From positions 17,737,799 to 17,801,798 of the forward strand of contig NC_084813.1 in NCBI RefSeq assembly GCF_963583255.1: a stretch of DNA of 64,000 nucleotides. The letters run 5' to 3'. Positions 62,901 through 64,000 of this stretch are shown in pieces (position 1 is the stretch's first letter; each line of letters opens with the position of its first letter). The translations under genes were made by a program, and so were the position numbers. A model generated the notes under the pieces. It was not told where the DNA came from, made no database searches, and saw only the letters and a list, made by a program, of their open reading frames with translations. This stretch comes from Pyrus communis (lineage: Eukaryota > Streptophyta > Magnoliopsida > Rosales > Rosaceae).

Positions 62901-63360
62901 CAACATTTATCTCATATGGGACATCTACAACGTTAACATGTTTACCTGACCTAACACTTTCTTCTGCACTCAACCCATCAGCTCCCCTAACATGTTCACT
63001 CGTTGTCGGAGCACTAACATGCTCCTCCGCAACATTTATCTCATCCGCGACATTTAAAATGTCAACATCTTTATCCAACCCTACACTTTGTTCTGCATTC
63101 AACCCATCAACTTCCTTAACATTTACCTCATCGGAAATATCTACAATGTCGACATCTTTATCCGACCCAATACTTTGTTCTGCATTCAATCCATCAACTT
63201 CCTTAACACGATCACTCATTACCGGGTAACTAACACGCTCCTCCACAACATTTATCTCATCAGTGACATCTACAATGTTAACATCTTTATCTGCCCTAAC
63301 GTCTAACTTGTCCTGCTCACATGAGGGCAGTTCAAGATCTATCTCCATAGAATCAAACAA
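59914..63360 (-). CDS. FAR1/FHY3-related sequence (FRS) transcription factor, 5 coding exons
   Basis: Members descend from MULE transposases and act as nuclear transcription factors, several in phytochrome-A signalling. The large first coding exon, 63360-60643, encodes 906 aa. FAR1 zinc-binding domain at about 293-390 (EEAYSYYREYARSVGF, CSRFGSKRE, TDCKASLHIKR, HNHEI). MULE transposase-like domain at about 472-567 (VVFFDTYYVRNNYKIPF, VVITDQDKYLKEAV, HCFCLWHVL). SWIM zinc finger at about 764-779 (VCCLCHSFECRGFLCRHA). A Lys-rich KSSKKKKTYKKRK follows. Then come 60542-60486, 60383-60318, 60198-60136 and 60045-59914, all in phase 0, giving VQTELDGTAIRLQDSC, ELMKSRAHKLDNCYVPQQES and GQLNSISPIHEGCYDNQ-type segments and a total of about 1011 aa. 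Six repeats of about 43 aa fill residues 20-263. The in-frame stop after exon 1 lies inside the GTTAGT intron. Confidence 0.93.
62560..63320 (-). repeat. Six imperfect coding repeats of about 129 bp in the FRS N-terminus
   Basis: Each unit encodes a version of SDKDVDIVDVTDEINVEEEH followed by VSSPTTSDHVKEVDGLNAEQ and SV. Unit two is shorter, lacking about 16 residues. All length differences are multiples of three, so the frame is kept. Confidence 0.9.
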
Positions 63361-64000
63361 AGCTTACACAACACAAAAGCTCATTTCACTGAATTACCTG
63401 ATACAAAAAATCAATAATAAAAGCTTCAAAATTAAGAAATAAATATGAAAAATTGTAAAAAGACAAAATTATACAAATTTCAATTTTCAAAGTGAAATGT
63501 TCTCTTTGCTAACTAATTTTGTAGGATGCAAGAAGAAAAATAAGCTGAAAAAAAGAAAAGTGAAAAAAAGGAAGGAAATTGGTGATTACCCATTTGTTTG
63601 GGAGCTCAGCAGCAGCAACTAAAACATCTCCACTCAATTATGAGAAATTGCAAGACTCGAGCTTTTTCTTTCTGTTTTACTCAATTTTCCCAGGAACCAA
63701 ACAGGTCGTGAGTCCAAGCAGAATGACGAGAAATCAAGCTCACGTAAACGAAGAGGGAAGTGCTTGCTCCTGCGCAAGTCAGTTTTCACGCTACCACCAC
63801 GCTCGGACTCGGAACTTTCAAGTCTGGTAGTAGGCCCGGTTCAAGTGCACGGGTAATCGGGTATAATTTAGACCCCAAAATTTTCGATGGATAATCTCTA
63901 CCGAGGTATGCACATGACGTGGTATAAAGTAGGGATAGTGTTATTGACCTGTTCATTTTTATTTCTCATACATTTTTGTTAAATTTTTACTATTGATCTT
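63361..64000. other. 5' region of the FRS gene
   Basis: On the minus strand, CAAACAAATGGGTAATCACC near 63583-63600 could be a 5' UTR donor site (ATG|GGTAATC type). GTTGTGTAAG at 63364-63373 just before the ATG could be its acceptor, so a 5' UTR intron of about 220 bp is plausible. Upstream sequence to 64000 is the probable promoter. No other gene seen. Confidence 0.4.

Noticed and set aside
62177..63306. Plus-strand frames opposite the FRS gene, some with repeated segments
   Set aside because: They are shadows of the coding repeats and of the main frame on the other strand.

Overview
The window looks like a plant nuclear chromosome segment, most likely Rosaceae and probably the apple/pear tribe. 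All long genes are plant families with GT-AG introns. The UGT resembles the UGT71K type I associate with apple. The transposon load (gypsy and copia LTRs, solo LTRs, a Cassandra TRIM, LINE, PIF/Harbinger and MULE-type MITEs) is what such genomes carry. The genus is inference only.

Six host genes are supported. (1) An intronless family-1 glycosyltransferase of the UGT71 type, 22885-24309 (+), 474 aa. (2) A choline-phosphate cytidylyltransferase, 29174-26105 (-), 8 exons, 334 aa. (3) A secreted pectinesterase, 37294-35132 (-), 5 exons, with one extra base in a T7 run of exon 3. (4) A VQ-motif protein, 42998-42255 (-), 247 aa. (5) A CYP97B-type chloroplast cytochrome P450, 54955-58957 (+), 14 exons, 577 aa. 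(6) A FAR1/FHY3-related MULE-transposase-derived factor, 63360-59914 (-), 5 coding exons, about 1011 aa. Genes 5 and 6 converge with about 1 kb between stop codons. Two relics also stand out: the 3' end of a PPR gene cut by an LTR element (1940-2330) and the first about 100 bp of another UGT71-type gene cut by a MITE (4555-4657).

Layout: 1-1939 right part of an LTR element; 1940-4657 gene relics; 4658-8032 a dense MITE cluster with a copy of the UGT upstream region; 8033-14318 AT-rich DNA, a Cassandra TRIM and a 3.1 kb solo LTR; 14319-21801 nested gypsy remains and a Harbinger terminus; 21802-24309 UGT promoter and gene; 26105-29174 cytidylyltransferase; 31745-34965 a LINE split by a 2.2 kb solo LTR; 35132-37294 pectinesterase; 42255-42998 VQ gene; 47661-50276 another solo LTR with nested insertions; 52483-54887 two abutting Harbinger-like elements; 54955-63360 the P450 and the FAR1-related gene.

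The genes do not form a pathway; they are ordinary plant neighbours. I found no convincing new molecular system. The most informative structure is the UGT71 neighbourhood. One live gene, one beheaded relic and one promoter-like copy with no gene show a decaying tandem cluster, and the paralogous promoter supplies the empty site for a MITE insertion. Exon borders were derived by hand from reading frame, splice sites and recalled family sequences, not from transcripts.
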